Of a stretch of DNA of 64,000 nt, positions 52,647-61,592 are shown piece by piece (within the stretch, counting starts at the first letter, position 1; the number at the start of each line of letters is the position of its first letter). The stretch covers positions 124,001 to 188,000 of the forward strand of contig NZ_JAERVL010000004.1 in NCBI RefSeq assembly GCF_016745835.1, given 5' to 3'. Position numbers and translations under genes: made by a program. The notes under the pieces were generated by a model. The model ran no database searches, had not been told where the DNA came from, and was given only the letters and a program-made list of their open reading frames with translations. This DNA comes from Caldalkalibacillus salinus (GTDB lineage Bacteria > Bacillota > Bacilli > Caldalkalibacillales > JCM-10596).

Positions 52647-54008
52647 ATGGTTAAACTCAATCAAGATAACCGTGAACAGTATACGAATGCTATTTTGCGG
52701 GCCTTAACAGATCATAATATCCATGACTTCCGAGAACAGTTTCTCTCTCTCCACCCAACTGATCAGATTGAAGTCACGTTGCATTTGTCCAAAAAGCAAC
52801 GCGGGCTTGTATATAAGTATCTTGATCCCTCTGAATTTGCAGAGATATTCCAAGGGTTAGAGATTAACGACCAAAGACAAATATTTAATGAGTTAGCTCA
52901 AAATTATGCAGTAGATATGATTGGGCACATGTATTCTGATGACCTCGCCGATTTTTTAGCTGAATTACCTGAAGAGAAGAAGCGCTTGTTCCTCAGTAAA
53001 ATGAGTAAAGAGGACGCAGAGGAAGTTCAGCACTTATTAAAGTATCCAGAGCAAACAGCCGGTGCTATTATGACAACAGAGTACATCTCCATTTCTGTTA
53101 GCGATTCAGTCCAAGACGTTTTGAATCTTTTACGGTTAGAGGGACCAGATGCCGAAACCATCTACTATCTGTATGTCACTGATGAAGATCGGAAGTTAGT
53201 CGGGGTGCTATCCCTGAGGGACCTGATTATTTCTCCGTTGGAAACAAAATTAGAAGACATCATGAGTACGCGAGTGGTATCCGTTGATGTTAAAGAGGAC
53301 CAAGAAAACGTTGCATCAATGATACAAAAATATGATTTCCTAGCCATACCTGTCACACTCAATCAAAGGCTGGCGGGGATCATTACGGTTGATGATATTA
53401 TTGACGTTTTAGAAGAAGAAACGACAGAAGACTTTGGTGAAATCACAGCCGCCAAAGGGGCGGTCGACTTAGATATTGGTCCTGTTGAAGCAGCGAAGAA
53501 ACGGGTACCTTGGTTAGTCATGTTGTTATTCATCGGAATGTTCACAGCGGGTATTATAGGACAATTTGAAGAAACATTAAGTGAGCATACCGTCCTTGCC
53601 TTCTTTATTCCATTAATTGCTGGTATGGCAGGGAATACGGGGACCCAATCACTCGCCGGTGTGGTACGGGGCCTTGCGTTAGGAAAACTAGACCGGCCCG
53701 GTATTGTTAGATTATTAAAGAGAGAACTTGGAACGGGTGTCATTATAGGGATCGTGTGCGGAATTGTCGTGGCCATTAACTCTCAATTTGTACCGAATAC
53801 AGGTCTCACGTTTGGCTTTATTATCGGTTTCTCTTTGTTTGTGACATTAGTGGTTGCCACGTTAGCAGGCTCTACTATCCCTTTAATCATTAATAAGTTA
53901 AAAATAGATCCGGCTGTGGCCTCTGGTCCTTTCATTACCACGATCAATGATATCGTCGCCTTGCTTATTTATTTCTCAATCGCCACGGCCTTTCTCTCGC
54001 ATTTATAG
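52647..54008 (+). CDS. mgtE: Magnesium transporter MgtE
   Basis: A 453-residue Mg2+ channel. An N-terminal helical domain (residues 1-135; LAELPEEKKRLFLSKMSKEDAEEVQHLL) is followed by the signature YPEQTAGAIMTTEY, a CBS-domain pair (LVGVLSLRDLI, LAGIITVDDIIDVLEEE; about 140-270) and five membrane helices with GMAGNTGTQSLAGVVRGLALG forming the pore. The CBS pair closes the channel when internal Mg2+ is high. TTAGGAGGAAG precedes the ATG. Single gene with a terminator. Confidence 0.95.
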   Translation: MVKLNQDNREQYTNAILRALTDHNIHDFREQFLSLHPTDQIEVTLHLSKKQRGLVYKYLDPSEFAEIFQGLEINDQRQIFNELAQNYAVDMIGHMYSDDLADFLAELPEEKKRLFLSKMSKEDAEEVQHLLKYPEQTAGAIMTTEYISISVSDSVQDVLNLLRLEGPDAETIYYLYVTDEDRKLVGVLSLRDLIISPLETKLEDIMSTRVVSVDVKEDQENVASMIQKYDFLAIPVTLNQRLAGIITVDDIIDVLEEETTEDFGEITAAKGAVDLDIGPVEAAKKRVPWLVMLLFIGMFTAGIIGQFEETLSEHTVLAFFIPLIAGMAGNTGTQSLAGVVRGLALGKLDRPGIVRLLKRELGTGVIIGIVCGIVVAINSQFVPNTGLTFGFIIGFSLFVTLVVATLAGSTIPLIINKLKIDPAVASGPFITTINDIVALLIYFSIATAFLSHL

Positions 54009-54055
54009 GCCCTAGTGCTTGAGGCGTACACTGATTAAGGCATCAAAAATAGAAT

Positions 54056-54107
54056 AAAGACCACCACACGACGTGAAAGATAGACGGGGTGAGGTGGTCT
54101 TTTTTTA
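54056..54107 (+). terminator. Terminator after mgtE
   Basis: Stem AAAGACCACC/GGTGGTCTTT followed by more T residues. Confidence 0.8.
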
Positions 54108-54176
54108 TTACATTAATTATAGATTTAACACTAGTACTTAAAGTCAACGTGAGTCACATACTCAACCGAAACGTGA

Positions 54177-55760
54177 TTATTTTTTACCGTAATGAAAATG
54201 AGATTGACTGTAGAATGCGAGATCAGGAAAACGTTCACTGGCCCACCTTAGGTTAAACTCATTTTCAAATAGAACGACCGGGCGACCTTCCTTATCTTTA
54301 GCCGGTTTGGCATTCGATACTTGAAATGCAGACGGCTTAAAGTCACCATCCACCCAACGAGCAATTTGGTAGGGTAAGCGCTGCAGAGACATGTCGACGT
54401 TATATTCATGTTTCATGCGATACTCAAACACCTCGAACTGCAACTCCCCAACGACACCAATCATCATTTCCTCTATACCAGTCGTCCCTTCAAAAAATTG
54501 CACTGTTCCTTCTTCTGTTAACTGTTGTAAGCCTTTTAAGAACTGCTTTTTCTTCAGTGCGTTCTTAATAGAAACGCGCGCGAAATGCTCTGGAGCAAAG
54601 TTAGGCATCTCGTCATAAGTGAAGGTTTGTCCCTCACATAACGTATCACCGATTTGAAAGATACCCGGATCAAACAAACCGATGATATCGCCGGCATAAG
54701 CGTCCTGAACAATATTCCTTTCTTGGGCCAGAAACTGCTGGGGCTGAGATAATTTAACGGACTTCTTTAGCCGTGGATGTTTGACACTCATCCCTCTTTC
54801 GAACTTGCCCGAACAAATTCTTAGAAAAGCGATACGATCGCGGTGAGCCGGATTCATGTTCGCTTGTATCTTAAAAATATAACCTGAAAATTTTTGATCA
54901 GCAGGGTTAATCGGTCCGATACTACTCACCCGTTCGACTGGCGCTGGTGCTATGTTCAGGAAATGCTCAAGGAAGGTCTGCACACCGAAATTAGACAAGG
55001 CACTGCCGAAGAAGGAAGGCGTCAAATCACCTTTCTGAATTTTTTCGTCATCATACGCGTCTCCGGCAATATCCAGGAGTTGAATATCTTCGATGAGTTT
55101 TTGATGAGCTTCTTCACCTAATAAATCTGTTAATAAAGCGTCCTCAACATCCTCTACTTTGTGCACGCGTACTTTTTTGGCATCATCTGAGTCAAACAGT
55201 TCAACGTATTTATTTTTGCGGTCATAAATACCCTGAAAATCAATACCAGAGCCTATGGGCCAGTTCATAGGATAAGATCTCATGCCGAGGACCTCTTCAA
55301 GTTCCTCCATCAGCTCAAAAGGATCGCGCGTCTCACGGTCCATTTTGTTAACAAAGGTAAAGATCGGTATTCCTCTTTGACTACATACCTCAAACAATTT
55401 CTTCGTTTGAGCTTCGACCCCTTTAGCCCCGTCTATGAGCATGACCGCACTGTCTGCAGCCGTTAAGGTACGATAAGTGTCCTCACTGAAGTCTTCGTGT
55501 CCTGGGGTATCGAGAATATTAATGCGGAAACCATCATAGTCAAATTCCATGACACTAGACGTCACTGAAATACCACGTTGTTTCTCAATTTCCATCCAGT
55601 CTGATGTGGCGAATTTAGAATTTTTCTTACCTTTGACCATACCAGCTTCATGTATGGCTCCACCAAATAAAAGAAGTTTCTCTGTTAATGTTGTTTTCCC
55701 GGCGTCCGGGTGGGAGATAATAGCCATTGTTTTTCGTTTATCTACTTCCGTTTTTATCAC
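54177..55760 (-). CDS. prfC: Peptide chain release factor 3
   Basis: Translational GTPase (527 residues; E. coli RF3 529) that recycles RF1/RF2 after termination. G1 is SHPDAGKTTLTEK (near residue 15), G2 GISVTSS (near 61), G3 DTPGHEDFSEDTYR (near 82), G4 NKMDR (near 137). GTG 55760 with AGAGAGGATATGCAAC is chosen because the protein then starts like known RF3; the open frame extends 24 codons upstream to an ATG at 55832 with little homology-like sequence. Not all Bacilli carry RF3. Confidence 0.92.
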   Translation of the reverse strand: MIKTEVDKRKTMAIISHPDAGKTTLTEKLLLFGGAIHEAGMVKGKKNSKFATSDWMEIEKQRGISVTSSVMEFDYDGFRINILDTPGHEDFSEDTYRTLTAADSAVMLIDGAKGVEAQTKKLFEVCSQRGIPIFTFVNKMDRETRDPFELMEELEEVLGMRSYPMNWPIGSGIDFQGIYDRKNKYVELFDSDDAKKVRVHKVEDVEDALLTDLLGEEAHQKLIEDIQLLDIAGDAYDDEKIQKGDLTPSFFGSALSNFGVQTFLEHFLNIAPAPVERVSSIGPINPADQKFSGYIFKIQANMNPAHRDRIAFLRICSGKFERGMSVKHPRLKKSVKLSQPQQFLAQERNIVQDAYAGDIIGLFDPGIFQIGDTLCEGQTFTYDEMPNFAPEHFARVSIKNALKKKQFLKGLQQLTEEGTVQFFEGTTGIEEMMIGVVGELQFEVFEYRMKHEYNVDMSLQRLPYQIARWVDGDFKPSAFQVSNAKPAKDKEGRPVVLFENEFNLRWASERFPDLAFYSQSHFHYGKK

Positions 55761-55876
55761 GTTGCATATCCTCTCTTTTCCTTCAAATGTTTCTCTCTCT
55801 GTTCCTTTTATAACCTCATGATAGTGTAACATAATTTAACACAAAACTCACCCATTGGCGCCTCTTAAGCGGTTCC

Positions 55877-56200
55877 TTAGTCCTGATGATTGTGACTCAT
55901 GCCATCATCCTGTTCGCCATCATCTGTGGCATCATCGATGTCACTGAGTTGAATTTCTTCACCCTCAGCTTCCTGTAACCATTTTTGAATCTCTTTTGGA
56001 TCACTTAACGCTGTCATGCCGATGTTTAGTGTACCTTTCAGCTCTTTAACGACGAGTTCCTGTATTTTATAATTGATATTCTCAATATGCAGGGGTTTGA
56101 TTTGTTCAACCTGTTCTTGTAGCACTTTATTCTCCTCTTCTAATTGCTGTAGCCGTTTCTCAAGCTCTTTAAAATAATTGGGGTTGTCATAGTAGTACAA
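55877..56200 (-). CDS. GerPC-like spore germination protein
   Basis: A 107-residue protein beginning MYYYDNPNYFKELEKRLQQLEEENKVLQEQVEQIKP, a tyrosine-rich start and coiled coil followed by HIENINYKIQELVVKELKGTLNIG, the GerPC core. GerP proteins help germinants pass the spore coat. B. subtilis GerPC is about twice as long, so this is a short form. A TTG at 56200 with AGGAGGTG is preferred over GTG 56209. Two GerPA/GerPB-type genes lie upstream on the same strand, with hsp20 in the other direction between them. Confidence 0.75.
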   Translation of the reverse strand: MYYYDNPNYFKELEKRLQQLEEENKVLQEQVEQIKPLHIENINYKIQELVVKELKGTLNIGMTALSDPKEIQKWLQEAEGEEIQLSDIDDATDDGEQDDGMSHNHQD

Positions 56201-56283
56201 GACTGTCACCTCCTACACTATCACCAAAAAGATCTGGGCTCATATGATAACCTATGTAAGTTTGATAAAGGAGGTTCATTCTG

Positions 56284-56709
56284 ATGAGACCAGATCAAGT
56301 GGACTTAGATCAGTGGCGTTCTTTTGCTCAGCAGATATTAGGAGATGATTTTTTTGACGATTTTTACAGTAGTATGGAAAAAGAAGGACCGGCCTATAAC
56401 GTGTACACGAACGCTTCAGAAATCATGGTCCTCGTTAGTCTTCCGTACATTACTGACCTTTCTCAGGTGAAACTGACTGTTAAGGAGCAGGAGGTATACT
56501 TAAAAGGTCACATCGATCTTGGGTTTGAACATATGCAACAGGTTGCTGAAGGGATATTCAGTGGTCATTTTGAGATAACGGTCCCCTTACCTCAAATCGT
56601 GAATCAGAAGAAAGTAAACGCGCAGTACAAAAAAGGGATCCTACAGATTCAGCTTTTTCCCAAGTTAAGAAAAGACGGTAAGAGTGTACAAATAGCAGAC
56701 ACGGAATAA
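56284..56709 (+). CDS. Hsp20/alpha-crystallin family protein
   Basis: Small heat-shock-type protein of 141 residues. The alpha-crystallin domain spans about 40-135 (YNVYTNASEIMVLVSLPYI, LTVKEQEVYLKG, FEITVPLPQIVNQKKVNAQYKKGILQIQLFP); the last part is the usual A-x-x-x-x-G-x-L motif of the fold. It could be a chaperone or, given the place between gerP-type genes, a spore-coat protein. AAAGGAGG precedes the ATG. Opposite in direction to its neighbours. Confidence 0.83.
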   Translation: MRPDQVDLDQWRSFAQQILGDDFFDDFYSSMEKEGPAYNVYTNASEIMVLVSLPYITDLSQVKLTVKEQEVYLKGHIDLGFEHMQQVAEGIFSGHFEITVPLPQIVNQKKVNAQYKKGILQIQLFPKLRKDGKSVQIADTE

Positions 56710-56813
56710 CAGGGTACAAAACATCTTTATCATAAATAATACAAACCATAGCGACGGGGCTATGGTTACTTTTGCTCATCCGTTTTTCTTACGCTGAGGT
56801 CTTGAGCACCCGG

Positions 56814-57032
56814 TTAGCTAGATGGAGAAGGAGAGGGAGAAGGAGAAGGAGCAGCCTGAGCAGGTGGGACGAGTTGTTCGTCTGGTCCAGCCTGAGCAGT
56901 CTGTTGTTGCCCTGGGGGACCTGAGATATCTGTACTGGTTGCTTTATTGTTAGATAGGATCGTCTTGCCTATATTAAAGGAGCCGATGTTACTAATCGAT
57001 TGGACTTTAATGTTCCCAATAGAGATTTTCAC
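56814..57032 (-). CDS. GerPB/GerPD-like spore germination protein
   Basis: A 72-residue protein. MKISIGNIKVQSISNIGSFNIG and KTILSNNKATSTDISGPPG follow the pattern of GerPB/GerPD (short beta strands ending in a Pro-Gly segment), and the end is a PSPSPSPS repeat encoded by a GGAGAA-type repeat. The GTG start has GGGGGAAGG. It lies 21 bases after the GerPA-like gene. Coat location is from the family. Confidence 0.7.
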   Translation of the reverse strand: MKISIGNIKVQSISNIGSFNIGKTILSNNKATSTDISGPPGQQQTAQAGPDEQLVPPAQAAPSPSPSPSPSS

Positions 57033-57053
57033 GGGCCTTCCCCCCTCTGTGAC

Positions 57054-57269
57054 CTAAAATTGTTTTTGTGGCTGATCAAGCACATCCGGGTCTTTTACAA
57101 TATTTTTATCAAAGTTTGCGGCGGGACTAGCATCCCCGATGACCGTTTGCCCTCCAACAGATTTCGAGTCGGCTTTATGACCTTTATGGATCGTATTGCC
57201 AAAGTTAATGGACCCGTTACTCGAGACATTATTTACCTTTATATTAAAAATATTATTGACGTGCGGCAT
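57054..57269 (-). CDS. GerPA/GerPF-like spore germination protein
   Basis: A 71-residue protein with the GerPA/GerPF layout: VNNVSSNGSINFGNTIHKGHKADSKSVGG, then GDASPAANFDKN and the acidic DPDVLDQ near the end, as in B. subtilis GerPA (FDPDVNDQ). AAAGGATGATC precedes the ATG. It is the first gene of the leftward gerP-like unit. Probable spore-coat permeability protein. Confidence 0.78.
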   Translation of the reverse strand: MPHVNNIFNIKVNNVSSNGSINFGNTIHKGHKADSKSVGGQTVIGDASPAANFDKNIVKDPDVLDQPQKQF

Positions 57270-57424
57270 AAGATCATCCTTTATGACCGTTTGCTTTATT
57301 TATATGAATAGTCCACTTATCCGTGACAATCACCTATTTTGACTGAAATGTGCGGTTGTCTAAAGCATCAGCTTATACCATACATAGAATAAATAGACCA
57401 ATGCCACTCTTTAGGAGGGAATGT

Positions 57425-57727
57425 ATGTCACAGTCACATGATCAAGCTTTGAATCAATACATGGGGCAAGCGGTGGAAATTCAAACGGTCGATGGTAGAG
57501 TTGTTCGAGGTGTCGTACAGTCTGTGGATTCGTCCGGTGTTCACTTAACACCATTAAGTGCTGAACAAAATGAGCGCTATCATCCTTTTATTGTTCCGCT
57601 AGCCGCTATACTGGGACTAACGGTTATTGGGTCATGTCTCACACCACCCTGTTATGCACCTTATCCAAGGCCACCATACCCTAGACCACCTTATCCACCT
57701 AGACCGCCTTATGGCCCCTACTATTAA
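57425..57727 (+). CDS. Sm-like small protein with proline-rich tail
   Basis: A 100-residue protein. MGQAVEIQTVDGRVVRGVVQSVDSSGVHLTPL (residues 13-44) looks like an Sm/LSm-type strand pair. A hydrophobic segment (FIVPLAAILGLTVIGSCL) and a tail of repeated PYPRPPYP units follow. Such tails occur in Bacillus spore-coat proteins; the gerP-like neighbours support that, but no family name is certain. ATG 57425 with TAGGAGGG is used; the frame from 57350 is longer but has no site. Confidence 0.7.
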   Translation: MSQSHDQALNQYMGQAVEIQTVDGRVVRGVVQSVDSSGVHLTPLSAEQNERYHPFIVPLAAILGLTVIGSCLTPPCYAPYPRPPYPRPPYPPRPPYGPYY

Positions 57728-57776
57728 AATAGCGGAATAAAGCATCAATAATGGTGAAACGTAAAAAAGGCTCATG

Positions 57777-57817
57777 AACCACTTTCGTGACACTTTTTAA
57801 ACGGGAGTGGTTTTTTT
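57777..57817 (+). terminator. Terminator before paaX
   Basis: Stem AACCACT/AGTGGTT with long loop and a seven-base T-run. Confidence 0.7.
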
Positions 57818-57908
57818 GTGACAAAAAATCCCCAATCGTTAAATTTACATGATATTATTTTTTGGATATAATGAAAAGTAATTTATTGGGACGGTGGTGT
57901 AATAAAGG

Positions 57909-58817
57909 ATGGAACAAGGCATGAATACGAGATCAATGATTTTTACCTTATATGGAGACTACATCCATCATTATGGCGGAGAAATCTGGATCGGAAGTTT
58001 GATTCGACTGTTAGAGGAGTTTGGTCATAATGCGCAGGCGATCAGAGCGGCCATCTCCAGGATGAGCAAACAAGGCTGGGTTGAAGCCAATAAAGTGGGC
58101 AATAAAAGCTACTATTCACTCACCCCACAAGGGCAGAAGCGTATAGAGGAGGCTGCGACGCGGATATTTAAATTGAAAAGTTCTAAATGGGATGGTCAGT
58201 GGCGTATGCTTATTTACTCTATACCGGAGGAAAAAAGGAACCTGCGTGATGAGTTACGCAAGGAATTAACATGGAGTGGGTTCGGTTCCTTGACGTTTAG
58301 CTGTTATATTTCTCCAAATCCACTTGAGGAACAGGTACAAGCACTGGTCAAGCGCTACGATATTGAACCTTATGTTGATTTCTTCACTTCAGATTACATT
58401 GGCCCGCACGCGAATCATGATTTGGTTCAACGGTGCTGGGATTTAAATGAAATTAATGAACGTTATCAATCATTTATTGACGTCTACAGTAACAAGTACG
58501 TGATTGATCGTAACAAATTGGAGAAGGAAGATATGACGGATGGAGAGTGTTTCGTTGAGCGTACGAAACTCATCCATGAATATCGTAAATTTTTATTTAT
58601 TGACCCGGGATTGCCTGAGGAACTCCTCCCTAAAGACTGGTTAGGGGACCACGCTGCTGCACTATTCAGGGATTACTATCAAATATTAGCCCAACCTGCT
58701 AGCCGCTTTTTTGAACAAGTGTTCCAAGAAGGTAACGAGTTGGATAAAAAGGCGTCATATAACGTGATGGAGCACCCGCTGATGGTAGGAGAGACAGAGA
58801 GCAGAAGGGGAGAATAA
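57909..58817 (+). CDS. paaX: Phenylacetate catabolism repressor PaaX
   Basis: A 302-residue repressor that answers to phenylacetyl-CoA. The N-terminal helix-turn-helix (MIFTLYGDYI ... IGSLIRLLEEFGHNAQAIRAAISRMSKQGWV) and central region WRMLIYSIPEEKRNLRDELRKELTWSGFG are PaaX signatures. It is co-transcribed with paaI (2-base gap) and ended by the terminator at 59258. The ATG at 57909 has a GGTGGTG site; ATG 57921 is an alternative. A dyad over the paaA promoter may be its target. Confidence 0.92.
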   Translation: MEQGMNTRSMIFTLYGDYIHHYGGEIWIGSLIRLLEEFGHNAQAIRAAISRMSKQGWVEANKVGNKSYYSLTPQGQKRIEEAATRIFKLKSSKWDGQWRMLIYSIPEEKRNLRDELRKELTWSGFGSLTFSCYISPNPLEEQVQALVKRYDIEPYVDFFTSDYIGPHANHDLVQRCWDLNEINERYQSFIDVYSNKYVIDRNKLEKEDMTDGECFVERTKLIHEYRKFLFIDPGLPEELLPKDWLGDHAAALFRDYYQILAQPASRFFEQVFQEGNELDKKASYNVMEHPLMVGETESRRGE

Positions 58818-58819
58818 AG

Positions 58820-59248
58820 ATGAAAACAATATACTCAGTTAAGGACTTACTAGGCGTTGTCAGTGGAGAGGTTGCTCCGCCTGCATGTGATCAGACTTTA
58901 GGAGTAGAGATTGACGAAGCAAGTGAAGGTTACGCAAAAGGGACCTGGCACCTTGACGATCAAATGCTGAATGGTCATCAGGTCGCCATGGGCGGTTTTG
59001 TTTCTGCGGCGGCAGATATCGTCATGGCTTATGCGATTGCTTCCGTGTTAACGGATAAGCAAGCATTTTCAAGCATTAATCTGAACACGACATTTCACAG
59101 GCCAACGCGCCCCGGTCAGGTTCATATTACGGCAAAGGTTGAGAGGGCAGGCCGAACGACCGCCTACCTTACAGCTGAATTAACACAACAGGGCAAGCGA
59201 GTCGCCTCCACAACATCATCTCTTATGGTCTTTAATGAGATTGACTAA
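58820..59248 (+). CDS. paaI: PaaI-like hotdog thioesterase
   Basis: Acyl-CoA thioesterase of 142 residues: LNGHQVAMGGFVSAAADIVMAYAIAS is the hotdog active-site helix (Asn, His, Gly, Asp), with LNTTFHRPTRPGQVHITAKV following. PaaI releases CoA from dead-end hydroxyphenylacetyl-CoA products. It follows paaX closely, with GGGGAGAA before the ATG. Confidence 0.88.
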   Translation: MKTIYSVKDLLGVVSGEVAPPACDQTLGVEIDEASEGYAKGTWHLDDQMLNGHQVAMGGFVSAAADIVMAYAIASVLTDKQAFSSINLNTTFHRPTRPGQVHITAKVERAGRTTAYLTAELTQQGKRVASTTSSLMVFNEID

Positions 59249-59257
59249 TATCCTGCC

Positions 59258-59288
59258 CATCCCTCCGCTTAGGAGGGGTGTTTTTTTA
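59258..59288 (+). terminator. Terminator between paaI and paaA
   Basis: Stem CATCCCTCC/GGAGGGGTG with loop GCTTA and seven T residues; it separates the paaXI and paaABCD units. Confidence 0.88.
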
Positions 59289-59298
59289 TAAATAAAAA

Positions 59299-59352
59299 TG
59301 ATATCGTTTACAAATTATATGACACTATTATATAATGACGTTATACAAACGT
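59299..59352 (+). promoter_or_regulatory. paaA promoter with cre-like site and dyad
   Basis: Promoter TTTACA (59307-59312), 18-base spacer, TATAAT (59331-59336). TGATATCGTTTACA (59299-59312) matches the CcpA cre consensus TGWAANCGNTNWCA at 13 of 14 positions and covers the -35. The dyad ACGTT-ATACA-AACGT (59338-59352) lies at the start point and may bind PaaX. Together they suggest glucose repression and substrate induction. Confidence 0.6.
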
Positions 59353-59399
59353 AATATAATATAATAAAGACAAACATTAGCGTTGAGAGGGGGAACGTC

Positions 59400-60368
59400 A
59401 TGACGATGGATACAACTTTTCAAGGTTTATCAGAGGAAGAGAAGAAGGAAGCGTTTCTAGCGCGAATAGACCGCGGTGAGAAAATTGAAGCGGATGATTG
59501 GATGCCAGAAGATTATAGGCAACAGCTTGTCAGACTTATTGCGATGCATGGCATCAGTGAGATTATGGGTGCCTTACCTGAAAAGGAATGGGTCCCTAAA
59601 GCCCCTACCTTACATCGTAAATTAGCCATTATGGCTAAGGTACAGGATGAAATGGGGCATGGTCAGCTATTATTACGAGTGGCTGAAGATTTAATGGCTT
59701 ATTGGGGAAAAGGTCGAGATGATATTTATAGAGATCTCATCTCTGGGAAACTCAAGTTTCATAACGTTTTCCATATGAAAGCACCAACATGGGCCGATGC
59801 GGGTATGATTGCTTGGCTGGTCGACGGAGCGGCCATCATCACACAAAAGATGTTATTGGACACTTCCTATGGACCTTATGGTCGAGTATTACAGAGAATC
59901 TGTGCGGAGGAAGTTTTCCATATGCAACACGGAGAAAGTATTATACTCACGCTTGCTGAAGGAACGCCTGCGCAACGTCAATCATTACAAGACGCACTAA
60001 ATCGTTGGTGGCCAGCCCTGCTTATGTTCTTCGGGCCACCGGAAGGCAACAACATCTCCAAGCACCAACAAACGAATTTGCGTTACAAAATTAGAACCGC
60101 CACTAATGAAGATATGAGGCAGATGTTCCTCGATAAATATATGCCAAGAATCTTGTCTCTCGGGCTCACGGTACCAGATGAAAGTATTCACTATGATAAA
60201 GATCAAAAGCAATGGATATACGAGCAGCCGGATTGGGATGAGTTTAAACAAATCGTGGGTAACAACGGACCGAAATCTCAAGAAAGACTACGTCTAAGAC
60301 AAATGAGCTTTGAGAATGCAGAGTGGGTCCGTGACATCTTAGCCGCTCGTACGTTAGCAACAGGATAA
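59400..60368 (+). CDS. paaA: Phenylacetyl-CoA epoxidase subunit A
   Basis: Catalytic alpha subunit (322 residues) of the di-iron epoxidase that turns phenylacetyl-CoA into the ring epoxide. Ligand motifs are KVQDEMGHGQLLLRVAED (near residue 81) and AEEVFHMQHGE (near 175), both with the ExxH pattern of ferritin-like di-iron enzymes. GAGGGGG precedes the ATG. It begins the paaABCD operon; it needs PaaC as structural partner. Confidence 0.95.
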   Translation: MTMDTTFQGLSEEEKKEAFLARIDRGEKIEADDWMPEDYRQQLVRLIAMHGISEIMGALPEKEWVPKAPTLHRKLAIMAKVQDEMGHGQLLLRVAEDLMAYWGKGRDDIYRDLISGKLKFHNVFHMKAPTWADAGMIAWLVDGAAIITQKMLLDTSYGPYGRVLQRICAEEVFHMQHGESIILTLAEGTPAQRQSLQDALNRWWPALLMFFGPPEGNNISKHQQTNLRYKIRTATNEDMRQMFLDKYMPRILSLGLTVPDESIHYDKDQKQWIYEQPDWDEFKQIVGNNGPKSQERLRLRQMSFENAEWVRDILAARTLATG

Positions 60369-60379
60369 GGGGGGAGACG

Positions 60380-60709
60380 ATGAGCGAAAAAAATACAAAC
60401 TATCCTGTCTTTGAAGTCTTTGTACAGCGTGATGCCAACAATCAATTTATTCACCACGGAAGCTTGTTAGCACCTAACGCTGACGTGGCATTATCTTTAG
60501 CGAAGGAGAACTTTACCCGCCGTCAGTCCTGCTACAACTTATGGGTTGTTGAGAGAAACCATATTTCACAGTTATCTCCAGAAGAACGTAAATCCTTAGA
60601 CAAAATTGAAGATAAGCAGTATCGGGAGACAAAGGGATACGGTTACCTTAAGAAAAAGTGGCGTCAATATGAACAAGAACAACTAACAGAACGCAATCTG
60701 TTGAGATAA
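60380..60709 (+). CDS. paaB: Phenylacetyl-CoA epoxidase subunit B
   Basis: Small subunit of 109 residues: FEVFVQRDANNQFIHHGSLLAPNADVALSLAKENFTRRQSCYNLWVVER is the PaaB signature. It assembles with PaaA and PaaC. Twelve-base gap from paaA, GGGGGGAG before the ATG. The C-terminal part (ETKGYGYLKKKWRQYEQE) is basic. Confidence 0.94.
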   Translation: MSEKNTNYPVFEVFVQRDANNQFIHHGSLLAPNADVALSLAKENFTRRQSCYNLWVVERNHISQLSPEERKSLDKIEDKQYRETKGYGYLKKKWRQYEQEQLTERNLLR

Positions 60710-60722
60710 GGGAGGGATGATC

Positions 60723-61553
60723 ATGAACAAAATGATGATTCAAACGGCTAAAGATGCACAAGGGCATGCCGATTTCAAAGACGCACTCGTCTCCCTCTTA
60801 TTTCAACTCGCGGATGATAATTTTATCGTCGGTTATAGAGGGTCAGAATGGCTTGGGCTGGCCCCGCACTTAGAAGCGGACGTCGCTTTTTGTTCCATCG
60901 CACAGGATCATACAGGGCATGCGGCATTATTCTATCAACTTTTAGAAGATCTAGGTCAAGGGAAAGCGGATGACCTCGCTCATTTGAGAGAGGCTCAAGC
61001 CTTCAAGAACGCTATACTTGTTGAAAGACCGAATGGGAAAGGCGACTATATTGTTAACCCGCAGTATGATTGGGGCTATGCGGTCATTCGTCAGTATTAC
61101 TTTGATCTTTTTGAAATGGTTCGTTTACAAGCTCTTAAACAATCTTCATATGAACCATTAGCACAGGCGGCAGAGAAACTATCTAGAGAGAAATATTATC
61201 ACGTTTTACACGGTCAAACATGGTTGAAGCAAATGGCTCTGACCACAGATGAAGCAAAGCAAAGACTTCACAAAGCTTTACAGCAAGTGTGGCAGGATCT
61301 AGATGAATTGTTTGACATGGGGCCTTTAGGTGAAGACCTCACAAAGTATGGCATCATCGAGAGTCGAGACCTGATTCGTCAACGTTTCATCTCTAAAGCC
61401 AAAGAGGACTTAGCCAGCGTCAATATGAACTGGCCAGGGGAACCAAGCAGGCCAAAAGAAAAAGGACGAGAAGGCGAACATACGTCAGATCTAGACACAG
61501 CTCTAGAAAATATTTCAGAGGTATATCGTCAGGACCCAGCTGCGAACTGGTAG
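60723..61553 (+). CDS. paaC: Phenylacetyl-CoA epoxidase subunit C
   Basis: Structural di-iron-fold subunit (276 residues) that pairs with PaaA: LADDNFIVGYRGSEWLGLAPHLEADVAFCSIAQDHTGHAALFYQLLEDLG (near residue 30) and KYYHVLHGQTWLK (near 158). ATG 60723 is used because GGGAGGG sits 6 bases before it, whereas ATG 60717 directly abuts the site. The end (REGEHTSDLDTALENISEVYRQD) is charged. Confidence 0.92.
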   Translation: MNKMMIQTAKDAQGHADFKDALVSLLFQLADDNFIVGYRGSEWLGLAPHLEADVAFCSIAQDHTGHAALFYQLLEDLGQGKADDLAHLREAQAFKNAILVERPNGKGDYIVNPQYDWGYAVIRQYYFDLFEMVRLQALKQSSYEPLAQAAEKLSREKYYHVLHGQTWLKQMALTTDEAKQRLHKALQQVWQDLDELFDMGPLGEDLTKYGIIESRDLIRQRFISKAKEDLASVNMNWPGEPSRPKEKGREGEHTSDLDTALENISEVYRQDPAANW

Positions 61554-61592
61554 GCGTTCGGGAGGGCAATCAGAAACGAAAAGGGTGACAAT

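Noticed and set aside
57000-57311. A 103-codon + strand ORF over the gerP-like genes
   Set aside because: It is antisense to two supported genes and lacks an SD and family features.
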